Positions 10,101 to 22,912 are shown, counted from the first letter of the stretch. The stretch: DNA of 64,000 nt from Viola odorata (GCA_963691705.1 OY829538.1:52975151-53039150), one strand, 5' to 3'. Made by a program: numbers and translations. Notes: generated by a model not told the origin, from the letters alone.

Positions 10101-12444
10101 TTGTTGTCAATCATACCCGAAAGCTACTGTGGCCACAACAACTTGGGTTTTAGAAGAAATCCAATCATCTAAAACAGAACTCCATAATTTGTTATTCAAC
10201 CCAGCATGGTAAGCTGAAAAAAGCACCCAAGGTTGTAATTTAACAACTTTCAAGAATAGAGAAAAAATACCATGGATGAAAAAGAAAAAGTAACAAGAAT
10301 GGAATTTCCTGTGCAGAAAAAGTAACAAGAACTTAATTACCTGCACAGGAAATTCCATTCTTGGAAAGATGAGCTGCCAAGCCATCACAGGTTGTTCGCT
10401 CCAGACAATAAACAATGGCACAGACATCCCCACTAGATTTGAGAACAGTGGACAAATCATCATAAGTGTCATCCAGCAGATCTTTGTATCGAACTGCAAT
10501 TTAGAGAAAGCAACTTAGATGTCAATGAAGTTGCAGTATTGTACACACATTTGGTGGTCTAAGTTAAAAAACAAATAAATATATATTTTTGCTTGGGAGA
10601 GTGACTTTTCTTATATCTTTCAATAAGTTCTACAAACAACCACCTTCATAGTGAATATTAGGGCGATTGAAAGAAGATTTGAGAACCAAAGGTTGTTGCA
10701 AGCATAAGGACTCTATCACATCCTTCTGGACTCTGCAGAACAATTAAATAGTCAAAATGGTGTCAGCATCCTCAAAAAAGATAACCATGACTCCACAGAC
10801 ACGCAAAAAAATTGAAAGTTAGATAGGGATAGCAAAGGAAACTAGTGTTCCCTTATAATGAGTTATAACTTAAGAATAACTTGAGACCATAAAATATCTG
10901 TAATGAAATCAGTTGTTCAAGAGAGCATACTCACTTAGGAACTGCAGTGGCTGTCAAAGCCAGTATTGGCACATTTGGAAAGTGACTTCTCAAAGCTGAA
11001 AGCTTACGATATGAAGGTCTGTTGGAGCAATACAGTTGAAAAGAAAGAATTCCATAAAACAAAGACAGTGAGAGTCACGAAATGGAAAATCTCAATCTAC
11101 AGAATAGAAGCCTTAGCAAGTACGCACAGGACAGGCAAAAAAACTTATAAACTCTAATACTATTGAACGTATATTTGATCGCACAAAAGAAATTATGTAA
11201 AATGCATGTACACACATACAAATAAATGAGACATGCTGTAACCATATTAACAAGAATGATATCAATAGTAGTATAGCACTACCCAGGATGAATTTTGAAA
11301 AAGAATTACAGGGTAAAAATTCAAGCCTTGCTCAATGATAGCACAAAAACACAAACCTGAAGTCATGTCCCCAACTTGAGATGCAATGTGCCTGAAATGT
11401 AGCCAAAGAGATAATAGGCGGAGTTATAGATACAAACCCGAAAACTATGTTAAAATAACTCAAACGCCCAACTTTCTAGCATGTACAGCACTTAAATTAC
11501 ACCTCATCTATGGCAATAAGATTCAGCAACCCTCTGCCTTGAATCTTTATCAGCTTCGACATGAACCCATGCGTTGCAATCAACTCTGGTGTCACATATA
11601 GAAGCTTTACCGACGGTTTTCCAGAAGCAAGGTCCTCATGAATCTAGCATAACCAAAATAGTCATCACAATAAAATAAACAGCAACCATTTCAAAAACTA
11701 TAATAAATAAAAAAAACTCTGCATAACAAGGGCTTACAATAGCAACATCGACGACTTACATTGTTTTTAACCTGTGATGTCTGTGTTGAGGACAGAAATT
11801 CCGCTGCAATGCCTTTCTCCTTCAATGCTGCCACTTGGTTTTCCTAAATTTAGTGTACCAAAAAATCGAAAGAACACAGAAATTAAATCTTCAAACACTC
11901 GTAGAAGAAAAGAAAAAAGAGAGCTAAACAGCAGTTGCAGATACACTTACCATCAGAGCTGTTAAGTATAAAACACAAACCACAGCCCCAGAAAACAAAA
12001 ATACATGCATTAGTGAGAGATTTCTACTAGTAACACCTAAAACCCATTAATGAATTATGAATTTAGATGATGAAATGTGATTAGATTGACCTATTAGAGG
12101 ACAAACAACAAGCACGATCCCAGGTTTTGCAAGCGCGGGAATCTGATAACACATTGACTTCCCTCCTCCAGTTGGCATCAGACAAAAGCAATCTCTTCCT
12201 ACAAACAATAATAATATGGATAACTAAATATGAACAAACAAAAAATCAATAAATTGTAGAAAGAAAAGGAAAGAAAAAAGTATTACGCACCAGATAAAAC
12301 AGATTGGATAGCGTCGAATTGCATGCCTCTGAAATCAGAATAACCAAAATGCCACCGCAAAAGCTTCACTAGTTCCTTTGAAGTTGCCGGTGGCTTGCTC
12401 GTCCCGCCGCACATGCTCTCCATTGGTAATGGAGACTTCTTCAT
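7180..12444 (-). CDS. RECQL3: ATP-dependent DNA helicase RECQL3 (RecQ family), one apparent frameshift
   Basis: RecQ helicases unwind DNA 3'->5' and act in recombination and repair in the nucleus. The start ATG gives MKKSPLP, as in Arabidopsis RECQL3. Exons in transcript order: 12291-12444, 12091-12198, 11951-11958, 11760-11843, 11503-11643, 11357-11391, 10935-11018, 10644-10732, 10341-10493, 10117-10213, 9751-9754, 9484-9633, 9255-9356, 9109-9177, 8890-9023, 8333-8427, 8054-8167, 7806-7912, 7180-7639. All phases agree except exon 17. Motifs: [12 protein letters not shown] (Walker A), [17 protein letters not shown] (DEAH), LALTATA, and ESGRAGRDQ (motif VI). The RecQ zinc Cys set is [13 protein letters not shown] with [13 protein letters not shown]7 run (A7 on the coding strand) at 8067-8073 puts the C-terminus one base out of frame, giving an early TGA; with the frame kept, the product would be about 728 aa, against 713 in Arabidopsis. 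Confidence 0.9.
9751..9754 (-). other. RECQL3: Four-nucleotide microexon of RECQL3
   Basis: On the minus strand the sequence reads CTCAG|GATG|GTATGC. The preceding exon ends ...TTC GG (10117) and the next begins GGT ATT GAT (9633). Only insertion of GATG yields the invariant helicase sequence AFGMGID in frame; direct joining loses the Met and shifts the frame. The acceptor has a short pyrimidine stretch, TGCTCCCTCAG. Confidence 0.85.
11951..11958 (-). other. RECQL3: Eight-nucleotide microexon of RECQL3
   Basis: The minus strand reads TTAACAG|CTCTGATG|GTAAGTG. It supplies the residues A-L-M between CPLI (exon ending at 12091) and ENQVAAL (exon starting at 11843), completing the conserved CPLIALMENQV segment of RecQ helicases. 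Phases before (1) and after (0) fit exactly. Confidence 0.88.
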
Positions 12445-12948
12445 CTCTCTCCCTCTCCGCAATGTTTTCAACAGGATGTGAATAATCGATAAAGTTACCG
12501 AAATGAGAACGCGTCAAGATTGATCGATAGCTCAAAAGAAATTCTGGGTTTCAGACTTTCAGTCCTATTATTCCCTGCGTTTTTACCCCCTTTTCAAATA
12601 TCGTTTTGGTCGTAAATTTAAATCAAACTTTTTTTAATTTTAATTTTTTTATTCTAAGAATTTAATTTTATAATTATGATTGATTGCAATTTATGCCTAA
12701 TTCAACCAATTTAACAAACACATATTCAGATAAATTAATTACAAACTCGCGCGAGTCATAAAAGAAGTAAAATCGGACGATTTTTTTTAAAGTCTAACGA
12801 TTCTTGTATAAACATATATGAATTATAATAATAATTGGATTGGATTAAAGTAGTAAAAGCACTAAAATAAAGTGCACAAACAAATAAAATAGCTCTGAAT
12901 TTTAATATTTTATTTAATCGTAATTATTACTTTTTTTTTAATTCAAAA
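12445..12948. promoter_or_regulatory. RECQL3 5' flank / promoter region
   Basis: This 0.5-kb stretch separates the RECQL3 start from the tandem array. It is AT-rich with T-runs and shows no convincing TATA box or coding signal. It must hold the RECQL3 5' UTR and promoter unless transcription begins inside the array. Confidence 0.4.
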
Positions 12949-15900
12949 AACAATGGTCTTCCCTCGCTCTCTATTATTCTATACTACCAACCCATACAAT
13001 GTGTCAATGCCTGTGTTTTTAAATTTCAGTACTCATTTCTTTTTAATGTAAATTCTAGGTTCGCGGATGCGTTTAACTTCTTGACTAATTTTTCAAGAGA
13101 TAATCAAATATTTCCAAATCCGAGCTCTTAAATCTGTTCAAACCTTTTAAACTTTCTCGTCTTAATTGAGGTGTAATTTCATGTGGATTTACTTTCATTT
13201 CTGCTAATTTAGTACAGTTTTTTTTTTAAGTTAGGGTTTTGAAGTTTTGGGTTGTAAAGTATTGATCTTTCTGTTTTTTCAGTTTGGTTTTTCTTTCTTC
13301 TTTTGCTCTCCCTCACCGAGACTTCTTAGCCATTTTTGCTCTCCCTCAGCATGCCTCCTAATTCATGGAATTGGAAGAATAAGAAAGTAAACAAGAAAAT
13401 TATCAGTATACCAGTGACGGACAACTGTGACAATGAGATGCTTAATATTTTATTCCTTCTTTTCAATTGTTTGTTGTTGTAAATATTGTCATAAAATCTT
13501 TCCTTTATTTTTCCTACTAATAAATGTGTGGCTCATGCATAGAATCGTGCTCCAAAATTAAAGCAGCAAGGATAGGAAAAGCCTTTCAGAAAACTATCGC
13601 TCACTTGTCTCACAAATTTTGTCACTAGGTCTCTTGACACATATGAGCTAAAAGAAATACCTGAACTCAATGCTAGGTTTTTGAAGAAAATCAGTGTACT
13701 TTACCACACTCCGGATCGTAGTAATGTAATTATCCATTCTATTTATTTTGTGTATTATTTTTTATGCGGTATGAGTTTGCCTTCACCAACGCAAAGAACA
13801 ATGGTCTTCCCTCGCTCCCTATTATTCTATACTACCAACCCATAACAATGTGCCAATGTCTGTGTTTTTAAATTTCCGTACTCATTTCTTTTTAATGTAA
13901 ATTCTAGGTTCGCGGATGCGTTTAACTTCTTGATTAATTTTCCAAGAGATAATCACATATTTCCAAATCCGAGCCCATAAATCTGTGTAAGTTCAAACCT
14001 TTTAAGCTTTCTAGTCTTAATTGAGGTGTAATTTCATGTGGATTTGCTTTCATTTATGCTAATTTGGTACAGTTTTTTTTTAAGTTCGGGCTTCGAAGTT
14101 TTGGGTTGTAAAGTATTGATTTTTATGTTGTTTCAGTTGGTTTTTTCCTTCTTCTTTTGCTCTCCCTCAACAAGACTTCTTAGCCATTTTGCTCTTCCTT
14201 ATCATGCCTCCTAATTCATGGAATTGGAAGAATAAGAAAGTAAACAAGAAAATTATCAGTATACCAGTGACGGACAACTGTGACAATGAGATGCTTAATA
14301 TTTTATTCCTTCTTTTCAATTGTTTGTTGTTGTAAATATTGTCATAAAATCTTTCCTTTATTTTTCCTACTAATAAATGTGTGCCTCATGCATTCCTTAC
14401 TACAAAGGAATCGTGCTCCAAAATTAAAGCAGCAAGGACAGGAAAGCCTTTCAGAAAACTATCGCTCACTTGTCTCAGATATTTTGTCACCAGGTCTCTT
14501 GACACATATGAGCTAAAAGAAATACCTGAGCTCAACGCTAGGTTTTGGAAGAAAATCAGTGTACTTTACCATACTCCGGATTGTAGTAATGTAATTATCC
14601 ATTCTATTTGTTTTGTGTATTATGTTTTATGTGGTATGGGTTTGGAATGCCTTCACCAACGCAAAGAACAATGGTCTTCCCTCGCTCCCTATTATTCTAT
14701 ACTACCAACCCATAACAATGTGCCAATGTCTGTGTTTTTAAATTTTCGTACTCATTTCTTTTCAATGTAAATTCTAGGTTCGCGGATGCATTTAACTTCT
14801 TGATTAATTTTCCAATAGGTAATCATATATTTCCAAATCCGAGCTCATAAATCTATGTAAGTTCAAACCTTTTAAGATTTCTCGTCTTAATTGAGGTGTA
14901 ATTTCATGTGGATTTGCTTTCATTTATGCTAATTTGGTACAGTTTTTTTTTAAGTTAGGGCTTCAAAGTTTTGGATTGTAAAGTATTGATCTTTATGTTG
15001 TTTCAATTGGTTTTTTCCTTCTTCTTTTGCTCTCCCTCAGCAAGACTTCTTAGCCATTTTTGCTCTCCCTCACCATGCCTCCTAATTCATTGAATTGGAA
15101 GAATAAGAAAGTAAACAAGAAAATTATCAGTATACCAGTGACGGACAACCGAGACAGTGAGATGCTTAATATATTTTTCCTTCTTTTCAATTGTTTGTTG
15201 CTGTAAATATTGTCATAAATTCTTTCTTTTATTTTCCCTACAAATAAATGTGTGGCTAATCCATTCCTTACTTCAATGGATTCGTGCTCCAAAATTAAAG
15301 CAGCGACGACAGGAAAGCCTTTCAGAAAACAATCGCTCACTTGTCTCACAGATTTTATCACCAGATCTCCTGACACATGAGCTAAAAGAAATAGTTGAGC
15401 TCAATGATAGGTTTTTGAAGAAAATCAGTGTACTTTACCACACTCCAGCTCGTAGTAATGTAATTATCCATTCTATTTTTTTGTGTATTATTTTTTATAA
15501 GGTTTGGGTTTGGATTGCCTTCACCAACGCAAAGAACAATGGTCTTCCCTCACTCTCTATTATTCTAGAATACCAACCCATAACAATGTGCCAATGTCTG
15601 TGTTTTTAAATTTTCGTACTCATTTGTTTTTAATGTAAATTCTAGGTTTGCGGGTGCGTTTAACTTCTTGATTAATTTTCCAAGAGATAATCACATGTTT
15701 CTAAATCCGAGCTCATAAATCTGTGTAAGTTCAAACCTTTTAAGCTTTCTCCTCTTAATTGAGGTGTAATTTCATGTGGATTTGCTTTCATTTATGCTAA
15801 TTTGGTACCTTTTTTTTAAAGTTAGGGATTTGAAATTTTGGGTTGTAAAGTATTGATCTTTCTGTTGTTTCAGTTTGGTTTTTTCCTTCTTATTTTGCTC

Positions 15901-18900
15901 TCCCTCGCTAAGACTTCTTAGCCATTTTTGCTCTCCCTCATCATCCCTCCTGATTCATGGAATTGGAATAATAAGAAAGTAAACAAGAAAATTATCAGTA
16001 TACCAGTGACGGACAACCGTGACAGTGAGATGCTTAATATTTTTTTCCTTCTTTTCAATTGTTTGTTGCTGTAAATATTGTCATAAAATTTTTCCTACAG
16101 ATAAATGTGTGGCTCATGCATTCCTTACTACAATGGAATCGTGCTCCAAAATTAAAGCACTGAGGAGAGGAAAGCCTTTCAGAAAGCAATCGCTCACTTG
16201 TCTCACAGATTTTGTCACCAGGTCTCTTGACACATATGAGCTAAAAGAAATACCTGAGCTCAATGTTAGTTTTTGAAGAAAATCAGTGTACTTTACCGCA
16301 CTCCGGATCGTAGTAATGTAATTATCCATTCTATTTATTTTGTGTATTGTTTTTTATGTGGTATGAGTTTGGATTACCTTCACCAACGCAAAGAACAATA
16401 GCCTTCCCTCGCTCTTTATTATTCTATACTAACAACCCATAACAATGTGCCAATGTCTGTGTTTTTAAATTTCCGTACTAATTTCTTTTTAATGTAAATT
16501 CTAGGTTCGTTGATGCTTTTAACTTCTTGATTAATTTTCCTAGAGATATGGGTAAGTTCAAACCTTTTAAGCTTTCTCGTCTTAATTGAGGTGTAATTTC
16601 ATGTGGATTTACTTTCATTTATGCTAATTTTGTACAGTTTTTTTTTAAGTTAGGGCTTTGAAGTTTTTGGTTGTAAAGTATTGATCTTTATGTTGTTTCA
16701 GTTTGATTTTTTCCTTCTTATTTTGCTCTCCCTCGACAAGACTTCTTAGCCATTTTTGCTCTCTCAGCATGCCTCCTAATTCATGGAATTGGAAGAATAA
16801 GAAAGTAAACAAGAAAATTATCAGTATACCAGAGAAGGACAACCGTGACAGTGAGATGCTTAATATTTTTTCCTTCTTTTCAATTGTTTATTGCTGTAAA
16901 TATTGTCATAAAATCTTTCCTTTATTTTCCCTACAGATAAATGTGTGGCTCATGCATTCCTTACTACAATGGAATCATGCTCCAAAACTAAAGCAGCGAG
17001 GACAGGATAGCCTTTCAGAAAACTATCGCTCACTTGTCTCACAGATTTTGTCACCAGGTCTCTTGACACATATGAGCTAAATGAAATACTTGAGCTCAAT
17101 GTTAGGTTTTTGAAGAAAATCAGTGTACTCTACAACACTCCGGATCGTAGTAATGTAATTATTCATTCTATTTGTTTGTGTATTATTTTTTATGTGGTAT
17201 GGGTTTGGATTTCCTTCACCAACGCAAAGAATAATGGCCTTCCCTCGCTCTCTATTATTCTATACTACCAACCCATAACAATGCACCAATGTCTTTGTTT
17301 TTAAATTTCCGTACTCATTTCTTTTTAATGTAAATTCTAGGTTCGCGGATGCGTTTAACTTGTTGATTAATTTTCCAAGAGATAATCACATATTTCTAAA
17401 TCCGAGCTCATAAATCTGTGGAAGTTCAAACCTTTTAAGCTTTCTCGTCTTAATTGAGGTGTAAGTTCATGTGGATTTGCTTTCATTTATGCTAATTTGG
17501 TACTATTTGTATTTTAAGTTCGAGCTTTGAAGTTTTGGGTTGTAAAGTATTGATCTTTCTGTTGTTTCAGTTTGGTTTTTCTTTATTTTGCTCTCCCTTG
17601 GCAAGACTTCTTAGCCATTTTTGCTCTCCCTCAGCATGCCTCCTAATTCATGGAATTGGAAGAATAAGAAAGTAAACAAGAAAATTATCAGTATACTAGT
17701 GACGGACAACCGTGACAGTGAGATGCTTAATATTTTTTTCCTTCTTTTCAATTGTTTGTTGCTGTAAATATTGTCATAAAATCTTTCCTTTATTTTCCCT
17801 ACAGAAAAATGTGTGGCTCATGCATTCCTTAATACAATGGAATCGTTCTCCAAAATTAAAGGAGGAAAGCCTTTCAGAAAACAATCGCTCACTTGTCTCA
17901 CAGATTTTGTCACCAGGTCTCTTGACACATATAAACTAAAAGAAATACCTGAGCTCAATGCTAGGTTTTTGAAGAAATCAGTGTACTCTACCACACTCCG
18001 GATCGTAGTAATGTAATTATTCATTTTATTTGTTTTGTGTATTGTTTTTTATGTGGTATGGGTTTGGATTGCCTTCACCAATGCAAAGAATAATGGTCTT
18101 CCCTCGCTCTCTATTATTCTATACTACCAACCCATAACAATGCGCCAATGTCTTTGTTTTTAAATTTCTATACTCATTTCTTTTTAATGTAAATTCTAGG
18201 TTCGCGGATGCGTTTAACTTGTTGATTAATTTTCCAAGAGATAATCACATATTTCTAAATCCGAGCTCATAAATCGTTGGAAGTTCAAACCTTTTAAGCT
18301 TTCTCGTCTTAATTGAGGTGTAAGTTCATGCGGATTTGCTTTCATTTATGCTAATTTGGTACTGTTTTTTTTTAAGTTAGGGCTTTGAAGTTTTGGGTTG
18401 TAAAGTATTGATCTTTATGTTGTTTCAGTTTGGTTTTTTCCTTATTTTGCTCTCCCTCGGCAAGACTTCTTAGCCATTTTTGCTCTCCCTCAGCATGCCT
18501 TCTAATTCATGGAATTGAAAGAATAAGAAAGTAAACAAGAAAATTATCAGTATACTAGTGACGGACAACCGTGACAGTGAGATGCTTAATATTTTTTTCC
18601 TTCTTTTCAATTGTTTGTTGCTGTAAATATTGTCATAAAATCTTTCCTTTATTTTCCCTACAGATAAATGTGTGCCTCATGCATTCCTTACTACAATGGA
18701 ATCATGCTCCAAAACTAAAGCAGCGAGGACAGGATAGCCTTTCAGAAAACTATGGGTCACTTGTCTCACAGATTTTGTCACCAGGTCTCTTGACACATAT
18801 AAGGTAAAAGAAATACCTGAGCTCAATGCTAGGTTTTTGAAGAAAATCAGTGTACTCTACCACATTCCGGATCGTATTAATGTAATTATTCATTCTATTT

Positions 18901-21532
18901 GTTTTGTGTATTGTTTTTTATGTGGTATAGGTTTGGATTGCCTTCACCAACGCAAAGAATAATGGCATTCCCTCGCTCTCTATTATTCTATTCTACCAAC
19001 CCATAACAAAGCGCCAATGTCTTTGTTTTTAAATTTCCGTACTCATTTCTTTTTAATGTAAATTCTAGGTTCGCGGATGCGTTTAACTTGTTGATTAATT
19101 TTCCAAGAGATAATCACATATTTCTAAATCCGAGCTCATAAATCTGTGTAAGTTCAAACCTTTTAAGCTTTCTCGTCTTAATTGAGGTGTAAGTTCATGT
19201 GGATTTGCTTTCATTTATGCTAATTTGGTACTGTTTTTTTTTAAGTTAGGGCTTTGAAGTTTTAGGTTGTAAAGTATTGATCTTTATGTTGTTTCAGTTT
19301 GGTTTTTTCCTTATTTTGCTCTCCCTCGGCAAGACTTCTTAGCCATTTTTGCTCTCCCTCAGCATGCCTTCTAATTCATGGAATTGAAAGAATAAGAAAG
19401 TAAACAAGAAAATTATCAGTATACCAGTGACGGACAACCGTGACAGTGAGATGCTTAATATTTTTTTCCTTCTTTTCAATTGTTTGTTGTTGTAAATATT
19501 GTCATAAAATCTTTCCTTTATTTTCCCTACAGATAAATGTGTGCCTCATGCATTCCTTACTACAATGGAATCATGCTCCAAAACTAAAGCAGCGAGGACA
19601 GGATAGCCTTTCAGAAAACTATGGCTCACTTGTCTCACAGATTTTGTCACCAGGTCTCTTGACACATATAAGCTAAAAGAAATACCTGAGCTCAATGCTA
19701 GGTTTTTGAAGAAAATCAGTGTACTCTACCACATTCCGGATCGTAGTAATGTAATTATTCATTCTATTTGTTTTGTGTATTGTTTTTTATGTGGTATAGG
19801 TTTGGATTGCCTTCACCAACGCAAAGAATAATGGCATTCCCTCGCTCTCTATTATTCTATTCTATCAACCCATAACAAAGCGCCAATGTCTTTGTTTTTA
19901 AATTTCCGTACTCATTTCTTTTTAATGTAAATTCTAGGTTCGCGGATGCGTTTAACTTGTTGATTAATTTTCCAAGAGATAATCACATATTTCTAAACCC
20001 GAGCTCATAAATCTGTGTAAGTTCAAACCTTTTAAGCTTTCTCGTCTTAATTGAGGTGTAAGTTCATGTGGATTTGCTTTCATTTATGCTAATTTGGTAG
20101 AGTTTTTTTTTAAGTTAGGGCTTTGAAGTTTTGGGTTATAAAGTATTGATCTTTATGTTGTTTCAGTTTGGTTTTTTCCTTCTTCTTTTGCCCTCCCTCC
20201 GCAAGAATTCTTAGCCATTTTTGCTCTCCCTCAGCATCCCTCCTAATTCATGGAATAGGAAGAATAAGAAAGTAAACAAGAAAATTATCAGTATACCAGT
20301 GACGGACAACCGTGACAGTGAGATGCTTAATATTTTTTTCCTTCTCTTCAATTGTTTGTTGCTGTAAATATTGTCATAAAATCTTTCCTTTATTTTCCCT
20401 ACAGATAAATGTGTGGCTCATGCATTCCTTACTACAATGAAATCGTGCTCCAAAATTAAAGCAGTGTGGATAGGAAAGCCTTTCAGAAAACTATCGCTCA
20501 CTTGTCTCACAGATTTTGTCACCAGGTCTCTTGACACATATGAGCTAAAAGAAATACCGAAGCTCAATGCTAGGTTTTTGAAGAAAATCAGTGTACTTTA
20601 CCACACTCTGGATCTTAGTAATGTAATTATCCATTGTATTTATTTTGTGCATTATTTTTTATGTGGTATGGGTTTGGATTTCCTTCACCAACGCAAAGAA
20701 CAATGGTCTTCCCTCGCTCTCTATTATTCTATACTACCAACCCATAACAATGTGCGAATGTTTGTATTTTTAAATTTCCGTACTCATTTGTTTTTAATGT
20801 AAATTCTAGGTTCGCGGATGCGTTTAACCTCCTGATTAATTTTCCAAGAGATAATCACATATTTCCAAATCCGAGCTCATAAATCTGTGTAAGTTCAAAC
20901 CTTTTAAGCTTTCTCCTCTTAATTGAGGTGTAATTTCATGTGGATTTGCTTTTATGTATGCTAATTTGGTACTGTTTTTTTTTAAGTTAGGGCTTTGAAG
21001 TTTTGGGTTGTAAAGTATTGATCTTTATGTTGTTTCAGTTTGGTTTTTTCCTTCTTATTTTGCTCTCCCTCGGCAAGACTTCTTAGCCATTTTTGCTCTC
21101 CCTCGGCATCCCTCCTAATTCATGGTATTGGAAGAATAAGAAAGTAAACAAGAAAATTATCAGTATATCAGTGACGGACAACTGTGACAGTGAGATGCTT
21201 AATATTTTTTTCCTTCTTTTCAATTGTTTGTTGCTGTAAATATTGTCATAAAATCTTTCCTTTATTTTCCCTACAGATAAATGTGTGGCTCATGCATTCA
21301 TTACAATAATGGAATCGTGCTCCAAAATTAAAGCAGTGAGGACAGGAAAGCCTTTCAGAAAACTATTGCTCACTTGTCTCACAGATTTTGTCACCAGGTC
21401 TCTTGACACATATGAGCTAAAAGAAATACCTGAGCTCAATGCTAGGTTTTTGAAGAAAATTAGTGTACTTTACCACACTCCGGATCGTAGTAATGTAATT
21501 ATCCATTCTATTTGTTTTGTGTATTGTTTTTT
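12949..21532 (+). repeat. Tandem array of about ten ~0.87-kb gene-derived units
   Basis: The anchor phrase CTAGGTTCGCGGATGCG recurs with its reference base at 13061, 13910, 14780, 15648, 16507, 17343, 18202, 19071, 19940 and 20812, so spacing is 836-872 bp. The two units between 18202 and 19940 have exactly 869 bp each and are nearly identical; outer units differ more and carry small deletions. Each unit contains a Met-initiated stretch MPPNSWNWKNKKVNKK and, after a CTACAG, a coding-like stretch read as MAHAFLTTMESCSKIK or, in another frame, LMHSLLQWNRAPKLKQ. A GTTTTTG-type border follows. No unit keeps one uninterrupted frame, so they look like copies of a decayed gene segment with intron. 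I do not recognise the parent gene. The last unit is interrupted by a transposon and resumes at 22885. Confidence 0.9.
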
Positions 21533-22884
21533 GGTTTAAATCCAAAAATGGCACCTGTACATGAATTTATTGACTCATTTGGCACCTCTACTTGAAAAAC
21601 GGTTTAAAAGGCACCTGTACTTCTAACATATGACACATTTGGCACGTCCTACGAAAGGCGTCACCATGCCTCCGTTATCCACTGACGTGGCATGACACGT
21701 CATCAACATGATGACGTGGCATGCCACATCAACATTACTTTAATTTTTTTCCTTTCTCTTTTCTTTTCTTTCTCTTTTTTTTTCTTTTCTTTGTTTTCTT
21801 TATTTTCATCTTTTGCTTATTATAGCTGCTGACACCCATTGTGAAATTCTTCTTACTAACTGACAGTTTTATTTTTATCTTTTTAGAAAAAGGAAAGTGG
21901 TAGGCGATGGAAGGAGGATCATTCAGTGTGGAAAAGTAAGGACAAAAGGGTATGCCCTACCATATAGAATTTATCTAGGCAATACAGACGTGAACTTAGA
22001 AAGATGTAGACTTGGCGGCATGCCACAACAGCATCAATTTGTGAAAAAACAAGAACGGATCCGGATTCTTTCATACAAAATCCGGACTCGTTCATACAGG
22101 ATCCGGATTCGTTCATCACGACCCGGATCCGTTCATCACTAAACCCGACTCAGATTCAACCATCTCACCATTTCCTTCGTTCCAATTCCAATCCTGCCTC
22201 AATTAATTTTAATTCCAAATCCCCTCCCAAATTAAATCCAAATCCAAAATCACCACATCCTGTCACTATCTCCACCCGATCCAACAACCGGGATCCCTCA
22301 GCCACCTCATCGCCGGCCAAACCACCAATCACCGCAATCATCCACATCACAAATCAACTACACAGCACCATCAACCACCCGATCTATATCACCATCTCCA
22401 TCATCCCCGGACCTCACCACTGCCGCTCCTCCAGCATCACCGCACAAACCGATATCCAAACTAGCCACCGAACCGCCACTGATCGCGCCTTGGCCGGAAA
22501 TAAGAAAAGAAATAAAGAAGAAGGGAGAAGAGGGTTGCGTTGATGCAACCCCTAAAATGAAAAAGAAAAGAAACAGGGAAGAAAGGGAAGGACTGAAGAG
22601 AGGAAAAAGAAAATAAAGAAAAGAAAGAAAAGAAAAAGAAAGAGAAAGAAAAGAAAAAGAGAAAGGAAAAAAAATTAAAGTAATGCTGATGTGGCATTCA
22701 CGTCATCATGTTGATGACGTGTCATGCCATGTGGCGCGCCACGTCAGGAATGGTGACGTCGTTCGTAGGAGGTGACAAATGTGTCATATGTTAGAAGTAC
22801 AGGTGCCTTTTAAACCGTTTTTCAAGTAGAGGTGCCAAATGAGTCAATCAATTCATGTACAAGTGCCATTTTTGGATTTAAACC
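21533..22884. mobile_element. Non-autonomous Mutator-like element with ~210-bp inverted ends
   Basis: The element starts GGTTTAAATCCAAAAATGGC and ends with its inverse complement. The inverted ends run about 210 bp with few differences. It is flanked by the perfect 10-bp direct repeat ATTGTTTTTT (21523-21532 and 22885-22894), the size expected for Mutator-like transposition. The uninterrupted neighbouring array units show the empty site. Within each end lies a small palindrome, CACGTCATCA-N3-TGATGACGTG (about 21697 and 22700). The interior has no transposase frame. It holds short repeats of an ATCCGGATTCGTTCATAC type (about 22056-22140), a C-rich part and a purine-rich GAAAG tract (22500-22680), possibly captured host sequence. 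This insertion postdates amplification of the unit it sits in. Confidence 0.9.
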
Positions 22885-22912
22885 ATTGTTTTTTATGTGG
22901 TATGGGTTTGGG
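22885..22912 (+). repeat. Tail of the last array unit, after the transposon
   Basis: After the target duplication the sequence TTATGTGGTATGGGTTTGG continues the array unit exactly where it broke off at 21532. The similarity ends at about 22912. Confidence 0.8.

Noticed and set aside
12949..21532. Cluster of small secreted or membrane protein genes (repeated plus-strand frames of 60-150 codons)
   Set aside because: The frames shift between units, begin inside intron-like T-rich DNA and include splice-like borders; they are echoes of one decayed segment.
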